Origin: DAOUKH01 sp965219875
GTDB taxonomy: Bacteria; Chloroflexota; Dehalococcoidia; SHYB01
Assembly (NCBI GenBank): GCA_965219875.1
Contig: CBDCOW010000003.1
Location: 62,001-126,000, forward strand
Direction of reading: 5' to 3'
Length of the DNA stretch: 64,000 nt
Numbering within the stretch: the stretch's first letter is position 1; every line of letters begins with the position of its first letter. The notes under the pieces were generated by a model. The model made no database searches, had not been told where the DNA came from, and was given only the letters and a program-made list of their open reading frames with translations. A program made the position numbers and the translations under genes. Shown piece after piece: positions 8,087 through 17,193 of this stretch.

Positions 8087-9328
8087 GCCGATTTCGTAGA
8101 CGCCGTCGGGGAGCGCCTCGTGCTCTAGGCGTTCCTCGATGGCGGCGAGCAGCTTGCCGACGCCCCAGCCGTTGAGGGCGGAGGCGAGCACGACGCCTTC
8201 CTCCGGCGGGCCCGCGCCGTCGAAGAGATCGGAGGCCGCCTCGTAGAGCTCCGCCTCGCTGCGCGCTTCGGGAAGCGCCCGGTCGGCTTTGTTCAAGACG
8301 AGGACGGCGGGCTTGTCGGCGAGGCCCATCTCCTCAAGGGTGCGCGTCACCACGTCGACCTGACCGGCGGCGTTGGGGTGGGTCATATCGACGACGTGGA
8401 CGAGTGCATCCGCCTCGGCGATCTCTTCGAGGGTGGCGCGGAACGCGGCGACGAGGGTCGTGGGCAGCTTGTTGATGAAGCCGACGGTGTCGGTGACGAG
8501 GAAGGGCCGACCCGAAGGGAGCCGAGCGCGGCGCGTCACCGGGTCGAGGGTGGCGAAGAGCTGATCGCGAACCCGCACGTCGGCGCGGCCGATGTGGTTG
8601 AACAAGGTGCTCTTTCCCGCGTTGGTGTAGCCAACCATCGAGACGATGGGGACGCCCTGCTTCTTGCGGCGCTCGCGGTAGAGGGTGCGCCGGTTGCGCA
8701 CCGATTCGATCTCGCGCTTCAGCTTGGCGATGCGTCCCCGGACCAAGCGGCGGTCAGTCTCGATCTGCGTCTCACCGGGGCCGCGGGTGCCGATGCCGCC
8801 GCCGAGCCGTTCGAGGTGCGACCACTGGCCCGCGAGCCGGGGGAGCAGGTATTCGTGCTGGGCAAGCTCGACCTGGAGGCGGCCTTCGCGGGTTTGGGCG
8901 CGCTTGGCGAAGATGTCAATGATGAGGGCAGTGCGGTCGATGACCTTCACGTGGGTCGCATCCTCGACGACGCGTTGCTGCGCCGGCGTGAGCTCGTCGT
9001 CGAGGATGACGACCTCGGCGCGGCGGTCGCGGGCCGCTTGCGCGATCTCTTCCAGCTTGCCGCGTCCGAGATAGGTGTTGGTGCGCTTTGGGAGGCGCTG
9101 GCCGAAGACGCCGACGACCTCCGCGCCAGCGGACCTGGCGAGCTCGGCGAGCTCGTCGAGAGAGTCGTCGAGCGTCAGCACGGAGCGCTCGGACCGTACC
9201 GAGACTCCGGCAAGGACGGCCCGTTCAGCCGGCCGGCGCGTTGGCGTGGGACGTTTGGCTATGCCCGCGCTCCTTCTCCGGCGCGGCGGCTCAGGACGCC
9301 AGCTCCGCGATGCGCCGGGCCCCCTCAT
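8084..9328 (-). CDS. hflX: GTPase HflX
   Basis: Ribosome-associated GTPase that splits or rescues stalled 70S ribosomes. N-terminal HflX domain (with GRGKLEEI), helical linker GGGIGTRGPGETQIETDRR, then the G domain: G1 GYTNAGKST, G3 DTVGF, G4 NKAD. The only in-frame ATG is at 9328, inside the upstream aminotransferase gene, and gives an odd Arg/Pro-rich extension. AAGGAG stands 7 nt before an ATA at 9262 that would give a normal-length protein. The true start is therefore uncertain. Confidence 0.93.
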   Translation of the reverse strand: MRGPGASRSWRPEPPRRRRSAGIAKRPTPTRRPAERAVLAGVSVRSERSVLTLDDSLDELAELARSAGAEVVGVFGQRLPKRTNTYLGRGKLEEIAQAARDRRAEVVILDDELTPAQQRVVEDATHVKVIDRTALIIDIFAKRAQTREGRLQVELAQHEYLLPRLAGQWSHLERLGGGIGTRGPGETQIETDRRLVRGRIAKLKREIESVRNRRTLYRERRKKQGVPIVSMVGYTNAGKSTLFNHIGRADVRVRDQLFATLDPVTRRARLPSGRPFLVTDTVGFINKLPTTLVAAFRATLEEIAEADALVHVVDMTHPNAAGQVDVVTRTLEEMGLADKPAVLVLNKADRALPEARSEAELYEAASDLFDGAGPPEEGVVLASALNGWGVGKLLAAIEERLEHEALPDGVYEIG

Positions 9329-10451
9329 CGAGCTGATCGTCGGCGAGGGTGAGGGAGAGGCGCACGTAGCCCTCGCCGTACTTGCCGTAGCCGCTCCCCG
9401 GCGTCACAACGACGGCGGCCTCCTCGATGAGCTTGGCGGCGTAGCTCGCGGAAGTGTAGCCCTCGGGGATGCGCGCCCAGACGTAGAGGCTGGCCTGCGG
9501 CGGAACGACGGACATTCCGATCTTGGTAAGCGCATCAACGAGCTTGTCGCGCCGCCGTTGGTAGACGGCGACGTTCTCGGCGACGCAGTCCTGCGAACCT
9601 CGAAGGGCCTCGATCGCCATCAGTTGGACGGCTTGGGGGATCCCAGAGTCGAGGTTCGACTTCACCCGCATCAGCGCGTTGATGAGCCCCGCGTTCCCCA
9701 CGGCCATGCCCACCCGCCAGCCGGTCATGTTGTAGCTCTTGGAAAGGGAGTGGAACTCGATGCCCACGTCCATGGCGCCCTTCGCCTCCAGCAAGCTCAC
9801 CGGACGGTAGCCATCGTAGGCGATCTCGCTGTAGGGGGCGTCGTGGCAGACGGCGATGTCGTACTTCTTAGCGAAGGCGACGAGGTCGTTGTAGAAGTCG
9901 ATACCGGCCACGGCGCCGGTGGGGTTGTTGGGATAGTTGACCCAGATGACCTTGGCCTTGCGGGCGACGTCTTCGGGAATCGCGCCGAGGTCGGGCAGCC
10001 AGCCGTTCTCTTCCTCCAGCGGCAGCCAGTGCGTCTCGCCGCCGGCGAACATGGTCCCGATCGAGTAGACGGGGTAGGCGGGGTCGGGCACGAGGGCGAC
10101 GTCGCCGGGGTCGATCAGGCAGAGCGCCATGTGGCCGATGCCCTCTTTGGCGCCGATCAGCGGCAGCACTTCAGTATCGCGGTCAAGGGTGACGCCGAAG
10201 CGCGACCCGTACCAGTCGGCGACGGCCTGACGCAGCTCGGGCAGACCCTCGGACTCGGGGTAGCGGTGGTTGGCGGGATCGTCCGACGCGGCGTGCAGGA
10301 CGTCGAGGATGCGCTCGGGGGTGGGCAGGTCGGGGTCGCCGATGGCGAAGGTGATGACGTCGATGCCCTGGGCGCGCTTCTCGTTGATCTTCTTGCTGAT
10401 CTCGACGAAAAGGTAGGGCGGAAGCTGTTCGATGCGGTTGGCGAGCTTCAT
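9291..10451 (-). CDS. LL-diaminopimelate aminotransferase-like PLP enzyme
   Basis: 386 aa. Class I/II fold-type I aminotransferase, closest in motif pattern to LL-diaminopimelate aminotransferase (DapL), which makes LL-DAP for lysine and peptidoglycan. Visible features: FAIGDPDLPTP, the WVNYPNNPTGA block, HDAPYSE, and the PLP lysine in SLSKSYNMTGWR. GGAG lies 6 nt before the ATG at 10451, so the 19-residue upstream extension is not used. Other class I specificities (Ala, Asp) cannot be excluded. Probably cotranscribed with hflX. Confidence 0.82.
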   Translation of the reverse strand: MKLANRIEQLPPYLFVEISKKINEKRAQGIDVITFAIGDPDLPTPERILDVLHAASDDPANHRYPESEGLPELRQAVADWYGSRFGVTLDRDTEVLPLIGAKEGIGHMALCLIDPGDVALVPDPAYPVYSIGTMFAGGETHWLPLEEENGWLPDLGAIPEDVARKAKVIWVNYPNNPTGAVAGIDFYNDLVAFAKKYDIAVCHDAPYSEIAYDGYRPVSLLEAKGAMDVGIEFHSLSKSYNMTGWRVGMAVGNAGLINALMRVKSNLDSGIPQAVQLMAIEALRGSQDCVAENVAVYQRRRDKLVDALTKIGMSVVPPQASLYVWARIPEGYTSASYAAKLIEEAAVVVTPGSGYGKYGEGYVRLSLTLADDQLDEGARRIAELAS

Positions 10452-10578
10452 TGATACTCCAGGGGGTGATGTTCGCGCACGCGGTTTAGGTGGGCCGCCG
10501 CGCCCCATGATAGCCCAACGGATTCGACGGGTGAAGGGATTGAGCGACGACGGCTGGCGGCGGAGGGGGCGGCGCCGC

Positions 10579-10584
10579 TACACT
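10579..10584 (+). promoter_or_regulatory. -10 box, leaderless start of yqeK
   Basis: TACACT with only 6 nt before the ATG at 10591. Transcription would begin at or next to the start codon, giving a leaderless mRNA. No Shine-Dalgarno sequence is present. Confidence 0.4.
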
Positions 10585-10590
10585 CCGGTT

Positions 10591-11181
10591 ATGGACGTTC
10601 TCGACCGGGTGCGGGCGCACATGGCCAGCCTTCCCGACGGTGTGCGGGCGCATATCGAACAAGTGCGCCGACACGCCGTGGCGCTGGCGCGGTCGCACGG
10701 CCTCGACGCCGACCGCGCCGAGCTCGCCGCTTCGGCCCACGACGTCTGCCGCGTCGTCAAGGCCGGCGACCTGCTCGACATGGCGCGGCGTTTCGGGATT
10801 CCCGTCACGCCCATCGACGACGCCTTCCCCGTCTTCCTGCACGGGCCCGTGGGCGCGGAAGTCTTGAAGCGTGACTTCGGCCTCGACGACGAGGAGGTCC
10901 TCAACGCTATCCGGTATCACACGATGGGCCGCGCCGGCATGACTCCGCTGGAGCAGGCGGTCTTCATCGCCGACAAGCTCGACGCGTCGAAGATCGGGCG
11001 CTACCCCTTCCTGCCCGAGGTCGAGGCGGCGGCGCACCGGGACCTCGACGAGGGGATGCGGCTCTTCATCGACCGTCAGGCCGCCGCCTTCCTCGAACAC
11101 GGCGACCTCGTGCATCCGGGGATGATCGACGCCCGCAACGACGCCCTGCTGGCGTTGAAGGCGCGGGCCAACGCGCGCTAG
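10591..11181 (+). CDS. yqeK: HD-domain phosphohydrolase YqeK
   Basis: 196 aa. HD-superfamily hydrolase of the YqeK type, which cleaves diadenosine tetraphosphate (Ap4A) symmetrically. Metal-binding motifs: SAHDVCRV (HD), LHGPVGAEVL, the conserved YHTMGRAGMTPLEQAVFIADKL, where HT and AD belong to the family signature. The ATG at 10591 aligns with the family N-terminus and has a -10 box immediately before it. The more upstream in-frame start is not supported. Its stop shares CTAG with the convergent membrane protein gene. Confidence 0.88.
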   Translation: MDVLDRVRAHMASLPDGVRAHIEQVRRHAVALARSHGLDADRAELAASAHDVCRVVKAGDLLDMARRFGIPVTPIDDAFPVFLHGPVGAEVLKRDFGLDDEEVLNAIRYHTMGRAGMTPLEQAVFIADKLDASKIGRYPFLPEVEAAAHRDLDEGMRLFIDRQAAAFLEHGDLVHPGMIDARNDALLALKARANAR

Positions 11182-11819
11182 CCGCCCCCGCCACCGGCGC
11201 CGAACAGGATGCCGAGCACGATGAAGCGGAGCACGAAGCCGGGGAGCACGGCGATCGTGGCACGGAAGGCGGGGATGCCCAGCGTTCCCTGCACCGCCAT
11301 GATCATGGTCACCACCATCCACAGCGTGACGAGAAAGCCGATGAAGGCTCCAGCTACGGGGATGCTGATGAAGAGGAAGAGCATCCCCGGCGCGGCGGAG
11401 AGTCCGATCGCGCCGATGAGCGGGCGGGCCATCTCCGTCCGGTCGACCTCCGGCGCCGCCATGATGCCGAGCACGTAGCCGCTGACCGCTTGGAGGAGCC
11501 ATACGCCGGGCATCGCCACGAGGGCCGAGAGCGTCGCGGCGAGGTTACCCCCACTGCCGGCCTGCTCGATGAAGGCGCCGACGAGCAGGGCCAGCGTCGC
11601 CAAGGCGACGACGGTGAACCCCTGCGCCATGGCGACCGGGTCGCCGCGAAGGTCCTCGTAGACCTCGCGGTCGAGCATGGCGGCGCGGTACATCCGCGCC
11701 AGGAGCATGGGCGACTTGACGCCGCCGCCCCGCTCCGCGATGGAGGACAGGTCGTGGCCGCAGTTGCGGCAGGAGGTGGCGCGGTCGTCGTTTTCGGTGT
11801 TGCAGCTTGGGCAGAACAT
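11178..11819 (-). CDS. zinc-ribbon plus Yip1-type membrane protein
   Basis: 213 aa, function unknown. The N-terminus is a zinc ribbon (MFCPSCNTENDDRATSCRNCG, two CxxC pairs). After a short linker come about five hydrophobic segments of Yip1/YIP1-like character, ending in a Gly-rich tail. Such zinc_ribbon-Yip1 fusions are common in Gram-positive bacteria and Chloroflexi; their role is not established. The ATG at 11819 starts exactly at the zinc ribbon; upstream coding-like sequence overlaps the divergent ABC gene and was rejected. Confidence 0.75.
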   Translation of the reverse strand: MFCPSCNTENDDRATSCRNCGHDLSSIAERGGGVKSPMLLARMYRAAMLDREVYEDLRGDPVAMAQGFTVVALATLALLVGAFIEQAGSGGNLAATLSALVAMPGVWLLQAVSGYVLGIMAAPEVDRTEMARPLIGAIGLSAAPGMLFLFISIPVAGAFIGFLVTLWMVVTMIMAVQGTLGIPAFRATIAVLPGFVLRFIVLGILFGAGGGGG

Positions 11820-11963
11820 CAGGGAGTCCCAGGGTGGGATTCTAGCGGCGCGGCGCGTCCCGCGGCAAACGGCGCGAGATAGCCGCGCCCGCCTGCGAAT
11901 CCGGGGCGGCGGCGATGGCGTACCCTTGCTCAGAACCGTGGGCGGGCTTTCCGTTGTACGGAA

Positions 11964-11972
11964 TGGTATAAT
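11964..11972 (+). promoter_or_regulatory. extended -10 promoter of the ABC cluster
   Basis: TGGTATAAT, an extended -10 with a perfect hexamer at 11967-11972. The predicted transcript start is near 11979, only about 13 nt before the ATG at 11992. No -35 is needed or seen. Confidence 0.5.
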
Positions 11973-11991
11973 CCACGGCGCTTTGTGCTCC

Positions 11992-13014
11992 ATGAGCGGG
12001 GCACCGGGCAGTGCGCCCACACCTATAGGGATCGAAACGCTCTTGATCGAAGTTGAACACGTCAGCAAGTTCTTCGGTGACTTTATCGCCATCGAAGACG
12101 TGTCGTTCGTAGCCGAACGCGGCGAGATCCTCGGCTTCCTGGGGCCCAACGGCGCCGGGAAGACGACGACGATGCGGATCATCACCGGCTTCACCCCGCC
12201 GAGTGAGGGAACCGTCCGTGTCGCCGGGCACGACGTGCTGCAAGACTCGCTCGAAGCCCGGCGCAACATCGGCTACCTCCCCGAGACGGTGCCGCTCTAC
12301 ACCGACATGACGGTGCGGGACTACCTCGACTTCATGGGGAGCCTGCGCCAAATGACGCCGGCGGAGCGCAAGAGCCGCTCCGACTACGTGATCGAGCGCC
12401 TCGCCATCGGAGATTACGTCAACACCTTCATCGGGCGGTTGTCCAAGGGCTTCCGGCAGCGCGTCGGGCTGGCCCAGGCCATGCTCCACGAGCCCACGGT
12501 GCTCGTCCTCGACGAGCCCACCATCGGCATCGACCCAGTGCAGGTCGTTGAGACCCGCGAACTCATCCGCGGCCTGGGGCAGGACCACACCATCGTGCTC
12601 AGCACGCACATCCTCCCCGAGGTGAGCACGATGTGTGAGCGCGTGGTGGTGATCAACGAAGGCCGCATCGTTGCGGTGGACAAGCCCGAAAACCTGTCGG
12701 TTCATCTCCGCGGATCGGAGCAGGTCCGCGTCGAAGTCCGCGGGCCGTCCCGCGACGTGGCCGCCCGCTTCCGCGACCTCAACGGGGTGCGCCGGGTCGA
12801 GCGCACCGAGGTCGGCAGCGGCGTCTTCAGCTACGTCCTCGAATGCGAGCCGGGCTCCGATCTCAAGGAAGCCCTGGCCAAGCTCGTCGTGGACCAAGGC
12901 TGGGGACTGCTCGGCCTCGAATCCGCCAGCATGAGCCTTGAAGACATCTTCCTGGAGCTCACCACCCGCGAGGGAGCCCCCGCCGCATCCGGCGAGAAAA
13001 AGACGGCCTCATGA
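11992..13014 (+). CDS. ABC transporter ATP-binding protein (GldA-like)
   Basis: 340 aa. ABC ATPase of the ABC-2 exporter type: Walker A GPNGAGKTT, signature LSKGFRQRVGLAQ, Walker B VLVLDEPT, H-loop LSTHIL. A C-terminal domain of about 100 residues follows, as in GldA/NatA-like proteins. The ATG at 11992 has no Shine-Dalgarno; a TTG at 12043 would also fit the family start. The last 4 bases (ATGA, 13011-13014) overlap the permease start, indicating translational coupling. Confidence 0.9.
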   Translation: MSGAPGSAPTPIGIETLLIEVEHVSKFFGDFIAIEDVSFVAERGEILGFLGPNGAGKTTTMRIITGFTPPSEGTVRVAGHDVLQDSLEARRNIGYLPETVPLYTDMTVRDYLDFMGSLRQMTPAERKSRSDYVIERLAIGDYVNTFIGRLSKGFRQRVGLAQAMLHEPTVLVLDEPTIGIDPVQVVETRELIRGLGQDHTIVLSTHILPEVSTMCERVVVINEGRIVAVDKPENLSVHLRGSEQVRVEVRGPSRDVAARFRDLNGVRRVERTEVGSGVFSYVLECEPGSDLKEALAKLVVDQGWGLLGLESASMSLEDIFLELTTREGAPAASGEKKTAS

Positions 13015-13757
13015 ACGCCCTCCTCATCGCCAAGAAGGAGCTGCGCACCTACTTCGCGTCGCCCATCGCGTACGTGATCATGGCCGCGTTCCTCTTCTTC
13101 ACCGGCCTGCTCTTTATCGACAGCCTCAGCGGGCCCTTCCGCGAGGCTTCCCTCCGCGAGTTCTTCTCCGGGCAAGCCTCCGGCGGCATCACCACCGGCA
13201 CGGTCACCGGGGCCTTCGTCCTGCTGCTGCTGGGCCCGGTGATCACCATGCGGCTGCTCGCGGAGGAATCGAAGCTGGGTACGCTCGAACTGCTGCTCAC
13301 CTCGCCGGTGCGCGACTTCGAGGTCGTGGCCGGCAAGTTCATCGCCGCGCTCGGCATCGTGGCCATTCTGCTCCTTCTCACCATCTACTACCCGATCATG
13401 CTCTACGTGTTCGGCGATCCGGAGTTCGGCCCTCTCTTCTCCGGGTACTTCGGACTCGTCCTGCTCGGCGCCTTCTTCGTCTCCGTGGGCCTCTTCGCCT
13501 CGTCGCTCAGCAGCAACCAGATCGTCAGCGCCGTCGTCGGCCTCGTGATCCTGCTCATGTTCTGGTTCATCAACGAGGGCGCCGACTTCTTCCGGGGGCA
13601 GCCGGAGACGATCCTCCAGTTCGTCTCGCCGCGCTCCCACTTCGACGACTTCGCGCGCGGGCTCATCTATCTCGACTCGGTCATTTACTTCCTTGGCCTC
13701 ACCGCCATGTTCATCTTCCTCACGGTGCGAAGCCTCGAGACCAGGAGATGGCGGTAG
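13011..13757 (+). CDS. ABC-2 permease (GldF-like)
   Basis: 248 aa, six hydrophobic segments. Integral-membrane half of an ABC-2 exporter, closest in context to GldF. MRLLAEESKLGTLELLLTSPV is the usual cytoplasmic coupling loop; the length is normal. It starts within the stop of the ATPase gene and is followed directly by the GldG-like gene. In Bacteroidetes GldAFG serves gliding/secretion; here it is more likely an exporter of unknown cargo. Confidence 0.88.
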   Translation: MNALLIAKKELRTYFASPIAYVIMAAFLFFTGLLFIDSLSGPFREASLREFFSGQASGGITTGTVTGAFVLLLLGPVITMRLLAEESKLGTLELLLTSPVRDFEVVAGKFIAALGIVAILLLLTIYYPIMLYVFGDPEFGPLFSGYFGLVLLGAFFVSVGLFASSLSSNQIVSAVVGLVILLMFWFINEGADFFRGQPETILQFVSPRSHFDDFARGLIYLDSVIYFLGLTAMFIFLTVRSLETRRWR

Positions 13758-15479
13758 ATGGCGAAGAAGCGCTTTAGCGCCCTCTCCGACGCCCTCACCG
13801 AGTACGTTGGCAACACTGCCGCCGCCGCATTGGTGGGGGCGGCGATGGCGCTGATCACCGCCGGGGTGCTGGCCCTCGTGGCCCGCGACCTGCGGGGCGC
13901 CGCCCTCGGTCTCCTGATCGTCGGCCTTGTGCTGCTGCTCACCGCCTTCGTCTCCGGTTACTCCTCGATCCGCGCCGCCATCATGACGCGGCGCGGCTTC
14001 TACGGACTGAACGCCACGGCGATGACGCTGCTCTTCCTCGCCATCGCCGCGGTAATCATTTGGGTGGGCGCGCAGAGCGCCGCCAAGTGGGACGTGACCG
14101 CCACTCGCCAGTTCAGCATCGCGCCGCAGACCGAGTCGATCCTCAAGGACCTACAGCAGGAAGTGCGCGCCCTCGCCTTCTTCGTGCCGGGCGACACCAA
14201 CCAGGCCGTCGTGCGCTCCACCTCCCTCGACCTCCTGGAAGAGTACGGACGCCAGTCCGGGCTGTTCTCCTTCGAGGTGGTGGACCCCGACCTGAACCCG
14301 GAGAGGGCGCGGAACTTCGGCATCAACCCCAACAGCCAGCCGGGGACGGTCGTGTTCTCTTCGCAAGGCGCGCTCCAGCCCGTCAACACGCTGATCTTCC
14401 AGCAGGAGGGCGGCTTCCTGCCCAACCTGACGCTGGAGAAGGACTTCAGCCAGGCCGTCCTCGCGGTGACGCGGACGCAGCAGAAGGTGGTCTACTTCAC
14501 CATCCGCCACGGCGAGCGCAACATCAGCAGCGCCGACGACGCCGGCTACGGTCTCGCCCGCCTCGGTATTGAGGCCGACAACTACACCATCCGCCCGCTC
14601 GACATCGTCACCGCGGGCGCGGTCCCCGAAGACGCGGCGGCGGTCGTGGTCGCCGGCCCGCAGCGCGAACTGCTCGAAGAGGAAGCCGGGCCGCTAGGCG
14701 ACTACTTACGGGGCGGGGGCAACGCTTTGTTCCTGCTCGACCCCAACCCGCCGGAGAGCTTCACGACAATCTTGGAAGAATGGGGCGTGCGGCTCGGCGT
14801 AGGCACGATCATCGATCTCGCCAGCTCCGTCTCGAACAATACGCGCGCGCCCTTCGTGGGCGAGGGCGGCTACAGCCTCCACGCGGCACTCAACGGACCT
14901 GGCGACGAGTTGTTCAACGCCGTTCGATACAGCCCGATCACGCAGCCCATCGACGACTTCAGCTTCTACGACCACGCCGCGGCCATCATTCCGCTCGCGG
15001 AGCAGGCCGACGACCTCGAATTACCCAATATCTTCTACGCGGGGAACACGACGACGATCGCCCCCTTCCTCACTTCCTCGCCCGTGTTCAGCTGGCTGGA
15101 ACGCGACGCCGATGCCGAGACCCGCGACGACGACGAACTCACCGGCCCGCTCGCCATCGGCGTCACTATCGACGCCGCCGGCCCTTACGGCGTGGAACCC
15201 ACGCCCGGCGCGCCCCGGACCAAGATCGTCGTCATCGGCGATTCCGACTTCGCCAGCAACCGCTTCTTCAGTTCGTTCAGCAACGGCGACGTTCTGTTGA
15301 ACTCGGTGAACTGGCTCACCGGCGACGTCGACCTGATCTCGGTCCGCCCGAAGCTGCGGGACGCCCGCCTGCTCATCGTGAAGCAGGAAGAATGGAACTT
15401 CATCCGCTGGTCGAGCTTGCTCATCCTGCCCATCGCCGTCGGGCTCGCCGGCGCCTTCGTCTGGTGGAAGCAGCGCTAG
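13758..15479 (+). CDS. GldG-like ABC transporter auxiliary protein
   Basis: 573 aa. Three N-terminal membrane segments (about 25-125), then a large extracytoplasmic region of the ABC_transp_aux/GldG type (motifs DPDLNPERARNFGI, YFTIRHGERN, FLLDPNPPESF, VVIGDSDFASN), and a C-terminal membrane segment (residues about 545-570). The ATG follows the permease stop with no gap. It probably works as a periplasmic or outer-face partner of the exporter. Confidence 0.85.
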   Translation: MAKKRFSALSDALTEYVGNTAAAALVGAAMALITAGVLALVARDLRGAALGLLIVGLVLLLTAFVSGYSSIRAAIMTRRGFYGLNATAMTLLFLAIAAVIIWVGAQSAAKWDVTATRQFSIAPQTESILKDLQQEVRALAFFVPGDTNQAVVRSTSLDLLEEYGRQSGLFSFEVVDPDLNPERARNFGINPNSQPGTVVFSSQGALQPVNTLIFQQEGGFLPNLTLEKDFSQAVLAVTRTQQKVVYFTIRHGERNISSADDAGYGLARLGIEADNYTIRPLDIVTAGAVPEDAAAVVVAGPQRELLEEEAGPLGDYLRGGGNALFLLDPNPPESFTTILEEWGVRLGVGTIIDLASSVSNNTRAPFVGEGGYSLHAALNGPGDELFNAVRYSPITQPIDDFSFYDHAAAIIPLAEQADDLELPNIFYAGNTTTIAPFLTSSPVFSWLERDADAETRDDDELTGPLAIGVTIDAAGPYGVEPTPGAPRTKIVVIGDSDFASNRFFSSFSNGDVLLNSVNWLTGDVDLISVRPKLRDARLLIVKQEEWNFIRWSSLLILPIAVGLAGAFVWWKQR

Positions 15480-15555
15480 GGCCCACAAAACCGTCCCGAG
15501 CCGCCGCGCGTAGCGAGTTAAGACCAACCGGCGCCATGACCGAACGGCCTATCTG

Positions 15556-16623
15556 ATGAACTACCGTCTCACCATCGGACTCGTCGTCGCGCTCGCCATC
15601 GTGACGGCCATCTCCGCGATCGTCGTCCTCAACGACGACCCCGGCACGCCCGACCGCGTCCGCGTGCAGCGCGAGTTCCTCTGGACCATCGACGACGACG
15701 AGATCCGGACCGTGTCGATCCGCACCGGCACCTCTGAGCAGATGTGGATCAAGGACGACAACCGCCGCTGGCACTTCGATACCACCGACGGCGACCCCGT
15801 CGATCCTGCCCGGTGGGGCGGCGTCACGCTGCTACTCAGCGGCCCGCAGCACCGCCGCGAGCTTGCCGGCGCCGCCGCCCATCTCGACCGCTACGGCCTC
15901 GTCTCCCCGGACACGGTCATCCGAGTCGGCGTCGAGGAAGGGGCCATCGCCCTTGAGGTACGCCTCGGCGACAGGACGCCCGACGGCATCAGCCACTACG
16001 CGCAGAAGGACGACGACCCCGGCGTCTTCCTGATCGACGCCACGTGGGGCGAGGCGCTGACGAAACTCGTGCGCGAACTGCCCCATCAGACCCTCTGGAG
16101 CACCGACATCGTGGTGAATGCTCTGAAGGTCGAGCACCAGGGCGGCGCGCAGACCTGGCTGGTGGACGGGGAAGGCACGTGGCGCTTCGACTCCGCCGAG
16201 GGCGACCCCGTCGACGAGGAGCGCTGGGAGAGCGTGCTCGAGCTTCTGCGCAGCCCGCGCTTCCGCTTCGAGACCGAGGACCCCCCCGACAGTCTCGAAC
16301 CCTACGGGCTTGACGCACCGGCAACGGTGGTGGACCTCACCTTCAGCGGCAGTGAACCGGTCCAGGTGCGGCTGGGCGGGCTGACGCCCGACGGCATGCG
16401 CCAATACGCACAGATCAACGACGCCGAATCTGTCATTATGATCGAGACGGAATGGGGCGCCGCGTTCGCCAACCTCGTCCTCGACCCGCCGCCCGTCGCG
16501 CCCCCCGCCGAAGAGGAAGACGGCGACGAAGGCGAAGGTGACGACGAGGACACGGACGCCGACGAGGATGCGGAGACGGACGACAACGGCGACGAGGACG
16601 CAGACGGCGACGACTCCGCGTAG
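15556..16623 (+). CDS. DUF4340 domain protein, two tandem units
   Basis: 355 aa. One N-terminal membrane anchor (residues 5-25), then two homologous DUF4340 units: W(H/R)FD...GDPVD..RW...LL, YGL, VRLG..TPDG(I/M).(H/Q)YAQ and (D/E)(A/T).WG.A...LV occur twice about 120 residues apart. The C-terminus is a 45-residue acidic Asp/Glu tail. DUF4340 proteins commonly follow GldG genes, so this is probably the last member of the ABC export operon. Molecular role unknown. Confidence 0.82.
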   Translation: MNYRLTIGLVVALAIVTAISAIVVLNDDPGTPDRVRVQREFLWTIDDDEIRTVSIRTGTSEQMWIKDDNRRWHFDTTDGDPVDPARWGGVTLLLSGPQHRRELAGAAAHLDRYGLVSPDTVIRVGVEEGAIALEVRLGDRTPDGISHYAQKDDDPGVFLIDATWGEALTKLVRELPHQTLWSTDIVVNALKVEHQGGAQTWLVDGEGTWRFDSAEGDPVDEERWESVLELLRSPRFRFETEDPPDSLEPYGLDAPATVVDLTFSGSEPVQVRLGGLTPDGMRQYAQINDAESVIMIETEWGAAFANLVLDPPPVAPPAEEEDGDEGEGDDEDTDADEDAETDDNGDEDADGDDSA

Positions 16624-16703
16624 GGGAGCCCCTTGTGGGCGCCCTCCCCTTCCGTCCTCCCTCTTTGGAGGATCGCCCTAGGGCTCTCCCCCTCTAGAGA
16701 CCC
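16624..16703. repeat. dispersed repeat, type B fragment
   Basis: Contains CCCCTTGTGGGCGCCC, the inner hairpin also found at 17400-17545, 18141-18226 and 34500-34588, followed by CT-rich sequence. Confidence 0.5.
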
Positions 16704-16880
16704 TTGCGCAACTAGGGTGACTGACCGCGAGGGTGGCGGACTTCGATAACCCGTGGTGGTTGCGAGGCGGCCCCTCATCTCAATCTTCTCCCGTGGGGAG
16801 AAGAGGCAAGACCTCCCGGGCCCACCCATTCTTGTCCGCGGGCGGTTTCCGCAAAGGTCTCCTGTGGGGGGAGACGGAGC
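16704..16880. repeat. dispersed intergenic repeat, type A copy 2
   Basis: Shares the type A landmarks in order: TTGCGCAAC, GTGACTGACC, GGTGGCGGACTTCGATAACC, the TTCTCCC/GGGAGAA palindrome, AGGCAAGACCTCCCGG and GCAAAGGTCTCC. It lies between two convergent genes. Confidence 0.75.
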
Positions 16881-16890
16881 AAGGAAGCGT

Positions 16891-17193
16891 CTAGCCGTTC
16901 CGTAACGAACGGACTATCGCCGCGGCTTGGTCGTAGTCGTCGCGGTGCACGCGGACCGAGGTGAAGCGCTGCCTCGGCATCCGGAGAAGGTCGGGGCCGC
17001 CAAGGGCCTTGAGCTTCACCCGGACGCCGCGCTTCACCAGTTCCTCGCGCATGACGAGGGCCTGCTCGCGGTCGCCCGATCCCCAGAAGCCGTGGATCTC
17101 GCGCCACTCCCGCGCGTCCTGATAGGCGCGGAAGTACCACACGCCGCCCGCCGCGAGCAGCGCCGCGGCGGCGGCTAGGAGGAACACGTTCAT
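16891..17193 (-). CDS. small membrane-anchored hypothetical protein
   Basis: 100 aa. Residues 3-20 are a hydrophobic Ala/Leu anchor. The remaining soluble part (REQALVMREELVKRGVRVKLKALG ... RFTSVRVHRDDYDQAAAIVRSL in outline) has the beta-alpha-beta look of a DUF2007-like small signalling domain. That assignment is tentative. The start at 17193 coincides with the hydrophobic segment. It is isolated between repeat-rich regions. Confidence 0.6.
   Translation of the reverse strand: MNVFLLAAAAALLAAGGVWYFRAYQDAREWREIHGFWGSGDREQALVMREELVKRGVRVKLKALGGPDLLRMPRQRFTSVRVHRDDYDQAAAIVRSLRNG

Noticed and set aside
11820..12269. Upstream extension of the zinc-ribbon membrane protein
   Set aside because: It would overlap the divergent ABC gene and its promoter; the zinc ribbon begins exactly at the ATG at 11819.
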